DNA of 64,000 nt from Cellulosilyticum lentocellum DSM 5427 (GCF_000178835.2 NC_015275.1:4369001-4433000); one strand, 5' to 3'. Counted from the stretch's first letter, positions 9,188 to 19,888 are shown. Numbers and translations are program-made. Notes: a model not told the origin generated them from the sequence alone.

Positions 9188-10357
9188 ATGCAAAAAACAT
9201 TTAGTAAGACTTTATTGTTTGTAGGAATTATTTTTTCTTTTCTTCTAGCCTTCTTAATACCTAAACCTCTTTTTGCAGCTTCCAGTTTCTTTGATGACTT
9301 TAATTCCCTTAATCAGTTTCAAGTATCCAATGGTTGGAGTAATGGTGGCATGTTTAATTGTACTTGGCGCTCCAATGCTGTACGTAGTCAAAATGGTTTT
9401 GCTCAATTATCTATTTTATCAGATTCTAATGGTGGTTATGCCGGTGGGGAAATATCTACATCTCAAAAGTATGGCTATGGACTCTATGAAGTGCGTATGA
9501 AACCAGCTAAAAATTCTGGTATTGTTTCATCTTTCTTTACATATACTGGGCCTTCATATGGCACACAGTGGGATGAAATTGATATAGAGTTTCTAGGAAA
9601 AAATACAAATATCGTTCAATTTAATTATTATACGAACGGCGTAGGTAATCATGAGTATGTATACTCTTTAGGTTTTGATGCTTCTACTAGTTTTCATACT
9701 TATGCTTTTGACTGGAAACCTAACTCCATTACCTGGTATGTAGATGGTAGAGCAGTGTATACTGCTACTACTAATATTCCTTCAACTCCAGGAAAAATCA
9801 TGATGAATATTTGGCCTGGTACTTCACAGGTTAATGACTGGTTAGGTGCTTATAACGGTGCAACTAATCTTAATGCTTATTATGACTGGGTTAAATTCAC
9901 TCCTAGTAACAGTACTCCTCCTACTTCAAACATCTTTTCTAATGGTACCTATACTATAGCAAATAAAAGAAGTCAAATGGCTTTAGATGGTGCTGGTACT
10001 TATCAAAATGCTAATGTCCAACAGTGGGGACTTGGGAATGGTACTAATCAACAGTGGCAATTAATTAGTACAGGTTCTAATACCTATAAAATCAAAAATG
10101 TTGCAAGTGGCAGGTTACTCTCTGTCCGCAGTTCTGCTACTTATGATGGTGCACTTGTTGAACAACGCTCAGATAATAATACACCTGATCAACTATGGGA
10201 AATTTATTATACTGAGGGAAGCTACTGCAAAATATTGAATAAAGCATCTGGTAAAGCCCTCTCTATTCAGTCTGGAAGTACTTCTGAAGGTGCTCTAGCA
10301 CATATTTGGCCTTTCCAAAATGGTGAAGATCAAAAATGGCTTTTTACTAAAAAATAA
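9188..10357 (+). CDS. Secreted GH16 beta-glucanase (lichenase type) with CBM13/ricin-like domain
   Basis: A 389-residue protein with a signal peptide (cleavage near residue 30, after LFA). The GH16 domain (about 31-240) has [10 protein letters not shown], whose Glu130, Asp132 and Glu134 are the catalytic trio of retaining GH16 enzymes. The sequence around it ([13 protein letters not shown]) is typical of bacterial beta-1,3-1,4-glucanases. The C-terminal 140 residues form a ricin-type beta-trefoil, CBM13-like, with QxW repeats (NQQWQL, DQLWEI, DQKWLF). The enzyme is closely similar to the lipoprotein lichenase at 19115-19888, so the two are probably paralogues, one freed and one tethered. No cell-wall anchor is seen. 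A terminator follows. Confidence 0.93.
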   Translation: MQKTFSKTLLFVGIIFSFLLAFLIPKPLFAASSFFDDFNSLNQFQVSNGWSNGGMFNCTWRSNAVRSQNGFAQLSILSDSNGGYAGGEISTSQKYGYGLYEVRMKPAKNSGIVSSFFTYTGPSYGTQWDEIDIEFLGKNTNIVQFNYYTNGVGNHEYVYSLGFDASTSFHTYAFDWKPNSITWYVDGRAVYTATTNIPSTPGKIMMNIWPGTSQVNDWLGAYNGATNLNAYYDWVKFTPSNSTPPTSNIFSNGTYTIANKRSQMALDGAGTYQNANVQQWGLGNGTNQQWQLISTGSNTYKIKNVASGRLLSVRSSATYDGALVEQRSDNNTPDQLWEIYYTEGSYCKILNKASGKALSIQSGSTSEGALAHIWPFQNGEDQKWLFTKK

Positions 10358-10383
10358 TGTTTATCTTTTAAGCATAAGCAAGT

Positions 10384-10445
10384 AAAAACTCCCCTTATAG
10401 TAAGCGTTTAAATACTCAATGCACTTATAACAAGGGGAGTTTTTT
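10384..10445. terminator. Intrinsic terminator, probably bidirectional
   Basis: AAAAACTCCCCTT (10384-10396) pairs with AAGGGGAGTTTTT (10433-10445), followed by more T. It lies between the GH16 gene and the convergent phosphorylase gene. Confidence 0.85.
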
Positions 10446-10530
10446 TATCATGTTTCGCCGTTTGTTTCAATAATTGATTGATACCTTTAATACGTCTATT
10501 AAAGCTATTACTTTATTGTATCTTTATTCT

Positions 10531-13500
10531 TTATACGCTTAATTCTATATGTATACTACTCACTTGATGATTTCTTACGTCTTCAGCCATTCTACCTATC
10601 ACCTTACTTTTGGCTACTTTCTTGCTACCATCTTTGTAAGTAAGAGTGATATGTATCACTTGAGCTTTACCTGGTATGACATCTTTCTTTTGTGTTAAAT
10701 GATAAACCACTTCTATATCACCTAAGAACTGACATTTAACTATTTTATCTTCTCCTATCAAATAAGCTGGCAGTGCTGGTGTAAAGTTTAATATTAACTC
10801 ACCCTTTTCCATTTTAAAGGGTTCTTCACCCAACATCATGACTTGCCACATATGAAGGAACTCTGCTGTAGACCCACTTAATCTAGCTACAAAACCTCTG
10901 CCATGAATTTTTTCATTAGGGTTGGCACTACTTGCAATGAAGGATGAATTTTCCAAAATGCTTCTACCATATACCTTTGGATCAAGAAATGGTACTAGCG
11001 TATGTTGAAGTGACTCAAAATAGGCTTCATATAAACCTGCTCTAAGCAATTCGAGTAAGTACTTATATTCCATGTGTAACCAGATAGATTCATTTTCTAA
11101 CCAGCCTGGTGTAAAGGCTTTGGCACGTCCCACTTCAAAAGAAGCTTCTTTTAATGGTGCATTCACCTTATACATCTTAAGCTTTGCATCATAAAGTTCA
11201 CTTGCTTTTACTTTTTCATGTAGGGCTTTAGCTACCTTTCTACCTTCTTCTACTTTCAGGTATCTTACAGGCCCTTCTAAAAAGTAAGGCATACAAATAA
11301 CTTGGAACTGACGTGGTATAATCACATCTCCTTCCTTTTCATACGCTTTTACTTCATAACTAAAGTATGTTGGACATAAGCCTTCTCCATAAGCTATTGC
11401 TTTTTGGGTGCCTTCTTGTAATTTTTCCAGCCATGATGATAGAATAGCTTCTATTTCAGTGGCACCTAGTGTTTGTTTTTCTCCTTCAATTCCCCATAAA
11501 ATAGCTGTTCTATAAGTTTCTTTCGCTTGGTTTACTTGATTCCAGTATTCAAGTTCTGTAATTTTTTTACCTTTATAGCTTACAAGTGCTTCTTCAATTC
11601 CTTTAATAAAAGCAGTCATTTCTACTGGTAAAGTCACCTTTTCAGGATAAGCTTTAATCGCTTTTCTCATGAATTCTATCATGCGATAGAGTTCATAGGT
11701 TTCTGCCATGGAGGAACCAAATATACCTGGGAGGCCATTTAAAGCATCATACCAACCTGGTTTGCCACCTTCCATCTCAATCCCCATGCCATAAGGATCT
11801 AGGGTGGCAAATTTATTAGTGGCTAGGATCATCATTTTCTCAAACAAGTTTGAAGTATAAATGTCACCTTTGCCGTTCTTTTCTCTGGCTGTCTGATGCG
11901 TAACACCTGCTTTCACATGATGATCTATAGCATTGTACTGTCTAACCCCATTTTCTGTTAGGACGTAGCGCTCACTTCTTGGCCTTACTGTTGCAGCACT
12001 TTCAAAGTATGTATAGGTGTGGTCTTCAAAAAGCAAGGCTTTTTCTGTTTCTGGATAAATGCCTAAATAGCTTTCAACTAAATCTAGATTATAAGTCCAG
12101 TGATCAGTCCAGTAACCCTCTCCGAATACTGCTTGGATATGAGGCTCTGATACCTTCATAAGTTCTGAGATAAATAGCTCTCTTGAAACTTGTAATGTCA
12201 TATTGTTATCTGTAAGGGCTTTAAGTACGCTACCTGGTGTAAAAGCTTTTGAAAGAAGTTCCTTAAGTAGCTCATTTTCTCCTAATACTTTTAAAATATT
12301 TATTTGATTTTCTTCAGTTAATGTATAGTTAACTCCTTGTACATTTAGCGGGTTATAACCATCTAATTGAATCAGGTTATAGAATGTCTTAATGTTATAG
12401 TCTTTTACAAAGCCTGCAAAATAAATGTCACAGCGTCTATTTTGATTCACATCTCTAAAGTTAGCATTGCCTTGTGAGTAGAACTCCGGACTCATGCTAA
12501 AGAAGTTGTAATCTCTTTCTGTATCGCCATGCTTACGAGAATAGACGTGATAAATATTTTCTTCGCCTAATTTTAAAGGCATACCACCACGAAGAACATT
12601 ATCCAGATAAGTTTGTTTACAATAAGCATCAAATACTTGTGAAGCTGTCTTAGTCTCTATCACCTTGCAAATCTCTTCTGTAAGGGCTTTAGCTTCTTGG
12701 TATTTGTTTTCAAAGTAACTGCTTCCGGTTACCTTACTTTGGAACTTTTTAAGCTGCATCTTATTTTCTACTTGCCCTATTAAACTATAGAAAGTATATG
12801 TTTCTCCTGGCTTCAACGTCATCCTGCCACTAAAGAAACCACATGGAAGTGCATTTTGACAAATTTGTTTTTCGCCAAGAAAAGCTGTTCTATCTTTTGT
12901 GATAAAGCCTAGTGGTCTAGTAAGAGAAGTGTTTTGCATAAAGACTACTTCACTATCCACTATTGCTGGTAATAACTCACCTTTTTCAGTCATTGTGAAG
13001 TAGAAATGTCCTCCTTTAACCTCTTTAACAACAGCAGAGTCTTCCAGACTTGCGCGTACTGAGTAAAATGGAACTTTTTCTTCTACATTTTGAACTTGCA
13101 TCCATGCTTTAACAGTTTGTCCCATCATCTTCATGGAGCTTAAATCTACACCATATGGAATTACTTGTGGCATACCATCTAAGAATTCTACTTGAAGGGT
13201 TTTTTTACTAATATTTTTAAGAGTTACTTGACGTACTAAGCCTCCAATGTCTTCATTTGGTAGAGTATAATACAGAGCATTAATTTGAATACCTTCCATA
13301 GGGTTCTTTTCATCTACTTCCATCTCATTAGAGCCAATATACATGACTCTCTCTACGCCTTCTTCTTTGGTATATTCATTATAAAATGGTTCATAGTATT
13401 TCCCATCTACCTTAAGAAAAGTTCTAAACCCGACTGTACTTACATTTTGATAAGCTTGTTGAGCAGCATGAAACTCCATAATAGAGTGATTTTTATCCCT

Positions 13501-13650
13501 CACCCCAAAGCTTGAGATTCCCTGACCTCTATTAACGTAAAAACACCAAATAGGTATTCCCATAATGCCGCTAATTCCTGGCAAAAAGCTAGCAAAAGTA
13601 GGGCTATTGGTGTAATCTTCTATGATAAATCTATTCATCTGATCAAACAT
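10531..13650 (-). CDS. GH161-like beta-1,3-glucan phosphorylase
   Basis: A 1039-residue, leaderless (cytoplasmic) protein of the GH94/GH149/GH161 phosphorylase clan. The N-terminus (SFLPGISGIMGIPIWCFYVN) and overall length fit beta-1,3-glucan phosphorylases, which use phosphate to release glucose 1-phosphate from beta-1,3-oligoglucans. A beta-sandwich occupies roughly the first 350 residues, and an alpha/alpha barrel follows with a conserved region KHGDTERDYNFFSMSPEFY. Family choice (GH161 rather than GH149) is from memory of the N-terminal pattern. It is separately transcribed from the two GH94 genes, between terminators. With laminarinase and a laminaribiose phosphorylase nearby, it completes an energy-saving route for laminarin. 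Confidence 0.75.
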   Translation of the reverse strand: MFDQMNRFIIEDYTNSPTFASFLPGISGIMGIPIWCFYVNRGQGISSFGVRDKNHSIMEFHAAQQAYQNVSTVGFRTFLKVDGKYYEPFYNEYTKEEGVERVMYIGSNEMEVDEKNPMEGIQINALYYTLPNEDIGGLVRQVTLKNISKKTLQVEFLDGMPQVIPYGVDLSSMKMMGQTVKAWMQVQNVEEKVPFYSVRASLEDSAVVKEVKGGHFYFTMTEKGELLPAIVDSEVVFMQNTSLTRPLGFITKDRTAFLGEKQICQNALPCGFFSGRMTLKPGETYTFYSLIGQVENKMQLKKFQSKVTGSSYFENKYQEAKALTEEICKVIETKTASQVFDAYCKQTYLDNVLRGGMPLKLGEENIYHVYSRKHGDTERDYNFFSMSPEFYSQGNANFRDVNQNRRCDIYFAGFVKDYNIKTFYNLIQLDGYNPLNVQGVNYTLTEENQINILKVLGENELLKELLSKAFTPGSVLKALTDNNMTLQVSRELFISELMKVSEPHIQAVFGEGYWTDHWTYNLDLVESYLGIYPETEKALLFEDHTYTYFESAATVRPRSERYVLTENGVRQYNAIDHHVKAGVTHQTAREKNGKGDIYTSNLFEKMMILATNKFATLDPYGMGIEMEGGKPGWYDALNGLPGIFGSSMAETYELYRMIEFMRKAIKAYPEKVTLPVEMTAFIKGIEEALVSYKGKKITELEYWNQVNQAKETYRTAILWGIEGEKQTLGATEIEAILSSWLEKLQEGTQKAIAYGEGLCPTYFSYEVKAYEKEGDVIIPRQFQVICMPYFLEGPVRYLKVEEGRKVAKALHEKVKASELYDAKLKMYKVNAPLKEASFEVGRAKAFTPGWLENESIWLHMEYKYLLELLRAGLYEAYFESLQHTLVPFLDPKVYGRSILENSSFIASSANPNEKIHGRGFVARLSGSTAEFLHMWQVMMLGEEPFKMEKGELILNFTPALPAYLIGEDKIVKCQFLGDIEVVYHLTQKKDVIPGKAQVIHITLTYKDGSKKVAKSKVIGRMAEDVRNHQVSSIHIELSV

Positions 13651-13739
13651 ATATTTAACTCCTTATATTTTATTCTAATTACTTTAAAGTACCAATCATC
13701 TTAGAAGTTTATACTCTCTAATTCTATATTACATGATAT

Positions 13740-13776
13740 AAAAGATGACTTCTAAACGATATAGAAGTCATCTTTT
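13740..13776 (-). terminator. Intrinsic terminator after the SLH-GH16 gene
   Basis: AAAGATGACTTCTA pairs with TAGAAGTCATCTTT around an 8-base loop, with T-run on the minus strand; it lies about 75 bp past the stop codon. Confidence 0.8.
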
Positions 13777-13850
13777 AAGTAGGAATAAACCTTTTCAATT
13801 CGTTCCATTTGAATTAACTATTGTCTTCTATTCTTTCTTCTGCCTAATTT

Positions 13851-16800
13851 CTAGCTAATACCTCCACCCATAAAAATCTTGAATTCTAACGCCGAGCTTG
13901 TATCTAATCCTACTACGAATTCATAAGTAAAATCTTTAAAATAGTTTGTTAATTCAAAAGTATTTAAAAAATACTCTGCATAACTAGCATTAGATGTTAA
14001 CATTCTAATCTTCTTATCTCGATTAGCCTTTCCTTTAAAAGAAAGGGAATAAGCCTTACCCTTTTCTAAAGCAATGTTAGGTTGGAAAATAATAACATCC
14101 CAAGGATTTGTCCCTTCATTGGTAATCGTTGCTTCAGCTGCACCTATAGCAAAATCAAATGTTACATTCGGTCCCCCTGTCACCCAATCACCTTGTGAAC
14201 TAAAGTCTCCATCTTGAAGGATATTAGTAGTAGTACCTTTTTCTACTAATATAAGGTCATCCAATGTCACTACTAACTCACCACTTTCTTCTGCTGGTTT
14301 TTCGTAAAGTATAACATTATCAAGTGTGATTTGATTTTTGCCATTATGATATGCTGCAGTCCACTGGTCATAGCCCATTTGGAATTTAAAGCTTAGATTA
14401 GATGCATCTTCTTTTGTTACAGTAAATTCATATTCATAGGTGTTATTACCTTCTTGTAAATTAATAGTTGGAGCATATTCTCCTATATATTCACTACTTG
14501 ATGCATCTTGAAGAGCAATACGTAAACTAGATGCTGTAGTAACATTAGCATCAAATTTTACACCATAGGTCTTTCCTTTTTTAACTGAAATACCTGATTG
14601 TTCTAAAGTAATCTGCCATGTATCTGCACCACTATTATCAATATCTACTTGGACACCTCCGTTATGAATAAACGTAGCTTCAGCAGTTCCTGCTTTCCAG
14701 TTATTCCATTTGAAATCTTCTTGGTTCTCAAAATCCCCATTTTGTAAAAGGTTAATGATTGATGTTGGTGTATCTTCCCCACCTTCTTCATTTTCCTCTC
14801 CTGGAACTTCTGTTAAGTAAATATCATCTAGGTTAATAGTAGTAGGGACTGCTCCCTCTTGTTTTCCTGCATCTAATGATATTTTTGCATTTGCATCTGT
14901 CTCATTAGTCATTGTAAATTTAAAGGCATATTGATTCTCTATTTCTGTCATATCAAAGAACTGATCACTTGATAAATAATTCGTATATGAATAATCTTCT
15001 GCTTCATGTCCTACACTTACTTTTAACTTTGTTGCAGCTTCACTTTTAGCTTTAAAACCTATTTGATAAGTCTTTCCTTTCTCAAGCTTAATGCCTTTTT
15101 GAGAAATTTGTATTTCCCAGGGATTTTGACCTAAGTCACTAATATCCACTTGTAAAGCTTTATCTACTACTGTTATATCAGCCTTCGCACCTGCATCACT
15201 AGCAATATAAGTACTCCAGTTGTTTAATTCATTGTTGAATTGCCCATTTTTTATCTCTGATTTTAGCTGCAAACCATCTTTTACTTCACATACGATATTA
15301 TCAATAGTAACTACATGTGCTCCTTCTGGTGCACCTGGTGTAGTTCCTATTAAAAATTTAAGACCTAGGTCCTTATCTCCATCTGCCGGCATAGTATATT
15401 CAAAGCTATATTTCTGCTTTTCTGGAGTTAAAGTTACATTCTTTTCAAAGAATGCTCTCCAAGTACCTTCTTCTTCTGTTTTAACTACCATATCTCTTGG
15501 AAGTTCTGATGATGCTTCAAAGGAAATTACATATTTAACACCAGCTGAAAATGGTACATTGTTTTGTGCAAGCATAACGCTCCATGGATTAGCTCCTAAA
15601 TCAGTAATTGAGAATTTTGCCTCACCATCAAAAGTAACTTCTCCTTTTCCACCTTCTATGAAAAGTCCATTCCAGTTTGCTAACCCATTTGAAAAGTCAC
15701 CATTTTTTAATGGGAATATATTAACATTTGAAAAATCTTGTCTAGTTTCTACGACACTAATCTCATCTAATACAATATTCGTCTGATCCACACCACCCAT
15801 TTCAAATACTAACCTACCTGTATTAGTACTAGCACCTTGTCCTTGTAATACAAATTCATATTTCTGCTTTTCAGCTGTTAAGTTCACTATCTTCTCTGCG
15901 TAGATCGTTTGCCCATCTTCTCCTAGAAGTTTTACTTTTAAGGATTGTGGTGTTTGTGCCTTTCCTTTAAAAACCACCGTATAGCTAGCATTTTCACCTA
16001 GTTTTAACCCTCTTTGATTAAGGGTGATATTACTCAAATCAGAGCCTCCCTGGTTAATTTTGATATGTAAATCACGTGTAGATTCTGGAACACTCATGGT
16101 TGCAGCTCCACCATTTTTAACTTCTAAATTCCAGTAGGTAAGCCTATCTAGTTTACCTTTATCGAATGTACCATTATAAATAAGACTACCATTTTTAAGC
16201 GGCACTTTAGGTTGATTAAAGTCTTCTACAGCTGGTTCACTTTCAACTTCTTCTAGCTTAACATTACCAATCCATACATCATTCGCATCAAGTCCAAGAT
16301 TAAATTCAAAACGTGCTGCAATATCAGTATTATTTTTCATAGTAAACGTTTTTTCTATGTGTTTTACCTCAGTACTTAAAGTTTCAGAATAACTGTCAGA
16401 GTATACAGCATAGCCTCTTGCTTCTCCACCACCGACTTTAAAATGAATACCTCTATTACTTTCCGCCTTTGCATCAAAAGATAATTTATAAGTTCTACCT
16501 CTGCCCAGTGTTGTATGTTGAATCATTTGAATAGAATAATCTTGATTACCTGGATCTCTAACTGTAATTTTTGCAAATGGCATACCATTTACTGGTTCAA
16601 CTGCTGCTACTGCATCTCCTCCAAAACTATCCTTATAAAGCAGGTTCCAACCTTCCCCAAAATCCAAATTTCCTTCTTGATTATCTTGTATACCATACGC
16701 TGTGTAAGTATTGTCATAAATCAAATTACCATCTGCAAGTGGCTTTCTTGCATCTCCTGGAAGATCAGGTATTTTAGAGTCAGGGTCTACGGCTTCTGGA

Positions 16801-18902
16801 TATTTTCCATCTATACTTTCATAGAAACGTACATAATCTACTTCCATAGCATATTCTTTACCACCATCAAAAATAGAGTCGTCTACTTCTAGATTAGTGC
16901 CTACACCATCATACCAGCCACCTAATGCTAAGTTTAGAATCATATGGAATTCTTTATCAAATGGTGCTGGGAAAGCATATCTTTCTCCTGTTTCTGGATC
17001 TGTTGTAAACCAGTTATCTTGGGTTTGATAAAGTTTACCATCTACATACCATCTTATTTCACCTGGTTGCCATTCTATGCCATAGGTATGGAAACCATTA
17101 ATGCTTTCTCCTTCTGGGAAGGTATAACTACTCCCTGATTGAGAGTTATCTGGTCTCTTTTCTCCATAATGTAAGGTTCCCCAAACTTGATTAGGAACAC
17201 TACCTCTACTTTCCATAATGTCAATTTCACCTGAGCTAGGCCATCCTGTGTATTCATCATTTTCAGGGAGCATCCAAATAGCTGGCCATAATGATTTTCC
17301 TAGTGGCAACTTTGCCCTCACTTCTACTTTCCCATACTTTTGAGCATATCGTCCTTTTGAAACCATACGAGCTGATGTATACTTATGAGTCACACCATCA
17401 ATTATTGTATCTTCTTTTTTAGCTGTTATAGTAAGCTTGCCATTGCCTACAGTTGCATTCTCTGATTGATAAACTTGCTTCTCTTCATTTAAATTTAAAA
17501 AACCATTGTTATAAGTCCATTTAGTAGTGTCTACTTGATTGCCATTAAATTCATCACTCCAAGCTAACTTCCATTTTGTTTGATCTACAGTATCTCCTGT
17601 ACCTGGCTCATTTTCTCCTGATGAACTATCACCTGAAGAACTACTTCCACTAGAAGTATTTGTATGAATACTGGATTGAACTCCTGACGCTGTCACTACT
17701 TTGATAGGCGTTACTTCTGTTTTTACACCTGTTACATTTTCATTTAATTGTTTGATTTCACCTTGTCCTAATATTCTCACAGCACCATCAGCTACTAGTA
17801 ACTGAATTACAGAGCCTTTTACCATTTCAATAGTAGCCATATCGGCATTTTTGTCTTGTGTCGTATTAGGTAAGGTTATTAGCTTATCTGCTATTAGTGA
17901 ACTATTTAATTTTAATATTACATTATATGGTACCGCAATCTCTGAAAAGTCTCCTTCTAAAATCACTTTTGAGTGATTTCTTAACTTAACAGATATCTTT
18001 TTACCCTTATTAACTATTCTAACTGGTTTTATAACTTCTATATCCATAGCATGAGCTAAACTTACATTGTTAAGCTTAACAGAGTTTTCTCCTCCTCCTT
18101 CAACAAATATAGTCCCTTTTACTGTAATATTGTCTAGAGTTATATCTCCTGTGCCTATACCTTCTGCTAAATATAAGTTCCCTGATATGGTCATGTCTTT
18201 AAGGATAACATCCTTTGTATTTACAACTAAGTTGCCATCTATGCTTTCTTTATAAGTACCCGCTTCTTTTATAATAGTAGATGTTAAGCGGTCAATGACT
18301 ACTATCATTTCTGCTCTAGTTAAATGCGCCTTTGGTGCAAAGTTGCCATCAGGCATACCTACCATATATCCGTTTCCTATCAAAGCATTTACTGCTTCTG
18401 TTGCCCAGTCAGATATAGCTTCTTGGTCTTTAAATTCTTTGTTATTAGTGCCTGATAATTTATAAGCTTTAGAAAAAGCATAGGCTAACTCTTCACGAGT
18501 AGCAGGTTCATTAGGATTAAAGTTTTCACCAGCATCATTCATTATGCCTGCGGAGCTGATATGGTCAATAGCTGCTTGATACCATTTAGCTTGGTCCACA
18601 TCTTTATAACTTTTAGAATTTGTAGTGTCTTCTAATGCAAATATACGGTCAATCACAGACGCAAGCTCTGCTCTTGTCACTTCTTTCTGAGGTCTAAAGC
18701 TACCATCCTCATAGCCTGCTATAATACTACTTTGTCCCCATTTACTAATGGCATCACTATACCAGACATTTTCTTTAATATCATTAAAGCGTTTTTCTGT
18801 TGTAATTGGTGCTGCTATGCCATTAACTTGTATCTGTGATAGAACCATTGCCGTCACTAATAAGCTGCTTAATCTTTTTTTACTAACACTCATTTTTCTC
18901 AT
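13851..18902 (-). CDS. SLH-anchored GH16 glucanase with six CBM4/9-type modules (Lic16A-like)
   Basis: A 1683-residue surface enzyme. Order: signal peptide (1-30); three SLH repeats (about 37-90, 97-150, 155-210) that bind secondary cell-wall polymer; a beta-rich region (about 220-400, LVVNTKDVILKDMTISG) in the place of CBM54 in the Clostridium thermocellum Lic16A; a Ser/Gly linker (405-435); GH16 domain (440-697) with GEIDIMES (Glu559, Asp561, Glu564); then six CBM4/9-like modules to the end. Each module opens with a NGDF-type motif and should close with a strand such as ITLDNVILYE. The last module stops at IFMGGGIS before that strand, so the C-terminus appears short. RBS AAGGGGG precedes ATG 18902. 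Role: cell-bound breakdown of laminarin or lichenan. Terminator at 13740. Confidence 0.92.
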   Translation of the reverse strand: MRKMSVSKKRLSSLLVTAMVLSQIQVNGIAAPITTEKRFNDIKENVWYSDAISKWGQSSIIAGYEDGSFRPQKEVTRAELASVIDRIFALEDTTNSKSYKDVDQAKWYQAAIDHISSAGIMNDAGENFNPNEPATREELAYAFSKAYKLSGTNNKEFKDQEAISDWATEAVNALIGNGYMVGMPDGNFAPKAHLTRAEMIVVIDRLTSTIIKEAGTYKESIDGNLVVNTKDVILKDMTISGNLYLAEGIGTGDITLDNITVKGTIFVEGGGENSVKLNNVSLAHAMDIEVIKPVRIVNKGKKISVKLRNHSKVILEGDFSEIAVPYNVILKLNSSLIADKLITLPNTTQDKNADMATIEMVKGSVIQLLVADGAVRILGQGEIKQLNENVTGVKTEVTPIKVVTASGVQSSIHTNTSSGSSSSGDSSSGENEPGTGDTVDQTKWKLAWSDEFNGNQVDTTKWTYNNGFLNLNEEKQVYQSENATVGNGKLTITAKKEDTIIDGVTHKYTSARMVSKGRYAQKYGKVEVRAKLPLGKSLWPAIWMLPENDEYTGWPSSGEIDIMESRGSVPNQVWGTLHYGEKRPDNSQSGSSYTFPEGESINGFHTYGIEWQPGEIRWYVDGKLYQTQDNWFTTDPETGERYAFPAPFDKEFHMILNLALGGWYDGVGTNLEVDDSIFDGGKEYAMEVDYVRFYESIDGKYPEAVDPDSKIPDLPGDARKPLADGNLIYDNTYTAYGIQDNQEGNLDFGEGWNLLYKDSFGGDAVAAVEPVNGMPFAKITVRDPGNQDYSIQMIQHTTLGRGRTYKLSFDAKAESNRGIHFKVGGGEARGYAVYSDSYSETLSTEVKHIEKTFTMKNNTDIAARFEFNLGLDANDVWIGNVKLEEVESEPAVEDFNQPKVPLKNGSLIYNGTFDKGKLDRLTYWNLEVKNGGAATMSVPESTRDLHIKINQGGSDLSNITLNQRGLKLGENASYTVVFKGKAQTPQSLKVKLLGEDGQTIYAEKIVNLTAEKQKYEFVLQGQGASTNTGRLVFEMGGVDQTNIVLDEISVVETRQDFSNVNIFPLKNGDFSNGLANWNGLFIEGGKGEVTFDGEAKFSITDLGANPWSVMLAQNNVPFSAGVKYVISFEASSELPRDMVVKTEEEGTWRAFFEKNVTLTPEKQKYSFEYTMPADGDKDLGLKFLIGTTPGAPEGAHVVTIDNIVCEVKDGLQLKSEIKNGQFNNELNNWSTYIASDAGAKADITVVDKALQVDISDLGQNPWEIQISQKGIKLEKGKTYQIGFKAKSEAATKLKVSVGHEAEDYSYTNYLSSDQFFDMTEIENQYAFKFTMTNETDANAKISLDAGKQEGAVPTTINLDDIYLTEVPGEENEEGGEDTPTSIINLLQNGDFENQEDFKWNNWKAGTAEATFIHNGGVQVDIDNSGADTWQITLEQSGISVKKGKTYGVKFDANVTTASSLRIALQDASSSEYIGEYAPTINLQEGNNTYEYEFTVTKEDASNLSFKFQMGYDQWTAAYHNGKNQITLDNVILYEKPAEESGELVVTLDDLILVEKGTTTNILQDGDFSSQGDWVTGGPNVTFDFAIGAAEATITNEGTNPWDVIIFQPNIALEKGKAYSLSFKGKANRDKKIRMLTSNASYAEYFLNTFELTNYFKDFTYEFVVGLDTSSALEFKIFMGGGIS

Positions 18903-18981
18903 AACTTCCCCCTTATTGGTTATATTTAAAGTAGCAGTTGTATGACAAAAATTTACTAGGTACTAAAAGTGTGCTTTTCAT

Positions 18982-19101
18982 TTACCCACACATTAAAATA
19001 CCTATACATATAAAAATGGCAATCATTAAAACAACAGCTACTAAGATACCTATCTTCTGCATATTACTAAAGGCTATTTTAGTATCTCGGTATTTTTTCA
19101 T
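18982..19101 (-). CDS. Small single-span membrane protein, 39 residues
   Basis: ATG 19101 opens a 39-codon frame: a basic N-terminus (MKKYRDTKIAFSNMQK) followed by one hydrophobic segment of about 20 residues (IGILVAVVLMIAIFICIGIL) and MCG. AAGGAG lies 11 bases upstream. It begins 14 bases after the stop of the lipoprotein lichenase and precedes the SLH-GH16 gene, so it is probably co-transcribed with the lichenase. No family recognised; could be a small membrane partner of the surface glucanases or a regulator of membrane proteins. Evidence is the ribosome binding site, spacing and clean hydrophobic profile. Confidence 0.65.
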   Translation of the reverse strand: MKKYRDTKIAFSNMQKIGILVAVVLMIAIFICIGILMCG

Positions 19102-19114
19102 TCATTCTTTCTCC

Positions 19115-19888
19115 TTATTCCTCATCGTAGGCTGTAACTCGCATCCAATCATACTCCGCTGTCAATGGTACTGTGCCATCAAAGGCATTTAACCAATCAT
19201 CTACACCTGTCCCTGGCCATACATTCATCATTACTTTTGCTGGTGTTTGAGGAATATTATCTACTGCTTTATATACCTCTACGCCATCTACATACCAGGT
19301 AATAGAATCCTCTAGCCATTCAAAAGCATATTCATGAAAATCTTCAGATGCATCAAATCCTAGGTCATAAATATATTCATGTCCCCCTACACCATTTGTA
19401 TAATAGTTAAATTGTACTTTTGTTGTATCCTTGCCTAAAAATTCAATATCTACTTCATCCCAAGGATTATTATCACTAGGGCCCGTGTAAGTAAAGAACG
19501 AGGATACCACACCATCATTTTTAATAGGTTTCATACGTACCTCATACATACCATATTGATACATCTCTCTTGTTCTATATTCTGCTCCTGACCACTTTGG
19601 CGATGCTCCTTCTGCGTCCTGATCGATTTTCATTCGCATTATATCGTTATCAAAGGTTATATTGGCACCTCTCCAAGTACAATCAAATACACTACCATTT
19701 GAATAACCATCTGCTTTTTGCATCAGTTCATCTTCTGGTTGATTGAACTCTAATTCTAATACGACTGCTCCCTTTAATTCCTGCATTCCTTTTTGTGTGA
19801 TATTCTTACCTACATCATTTTGATTACTAGCACTACATCCACAAAATAGTAAGCTCATACTTAATAATATTGCAAAGCCTTTTTTCAT
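19115..19888 (-). CDS. GH16 lichenase, lipoprotein
   Basis: A 257-residue enzyme with a lipoprotein signal ending at FCGC (Cys18), so it is tethered to the membrane exterior. The GH16 active site is WDEVDIEFLG (Glu145, Asp147, Glu149) and the surrounding [13 protein letters not shown] matches beta-1,3-1,4-glucanases. It lacks the CBM13 domain of its close paralogue at 9188. Upstream on the minus strand lies a candidate operator (19953-19971) shared with the sugar-binding-protein gene, 65-83 bp before the start. Together with the ABC importer and cytoplasmic phosphorylases it should make short mixed-linkage oligosaccharides at the membrane. Confidence 0.93.
   Translation of the reverse strand: MKKGFAILLSMSLLFCGCSASNQNDVGKNITQKGMQELKGAVVLELEFNQPEDELMQKADGYSNGSVFDCTWRGANITFDNDIMRMKIDQDAEGASPKWSGAEYRTREMYQYGMYEVRMKPIKNDGVVSSFFTYTGPSDNNPWDEVDIEFLGKDTTKVQFNYYTNGVGGHEYIYDLGFDASEDFHEYAFEWLEDSITWYVDGVEVYKAVDNIPQTPAKVMMNVWPGTGVDDWLNAFDGTVPLTAEYDWMRVTAYDEE

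Noticed and set aside
15220-15786. Long open frame (188 codons) on the + strand, opposite the CBM modules
   Set aside because: Antisense to a clear multi-domain enzyme, no ribosome binding site and no recognisable domain; a by-product of biased codon use.
13851-16900. Possible DNA repeat array or CRISPR in the CBM region
   Set aside because: Similarity is between protein modules of about 150 residues, diverged at DNA level; no short regular repeats.
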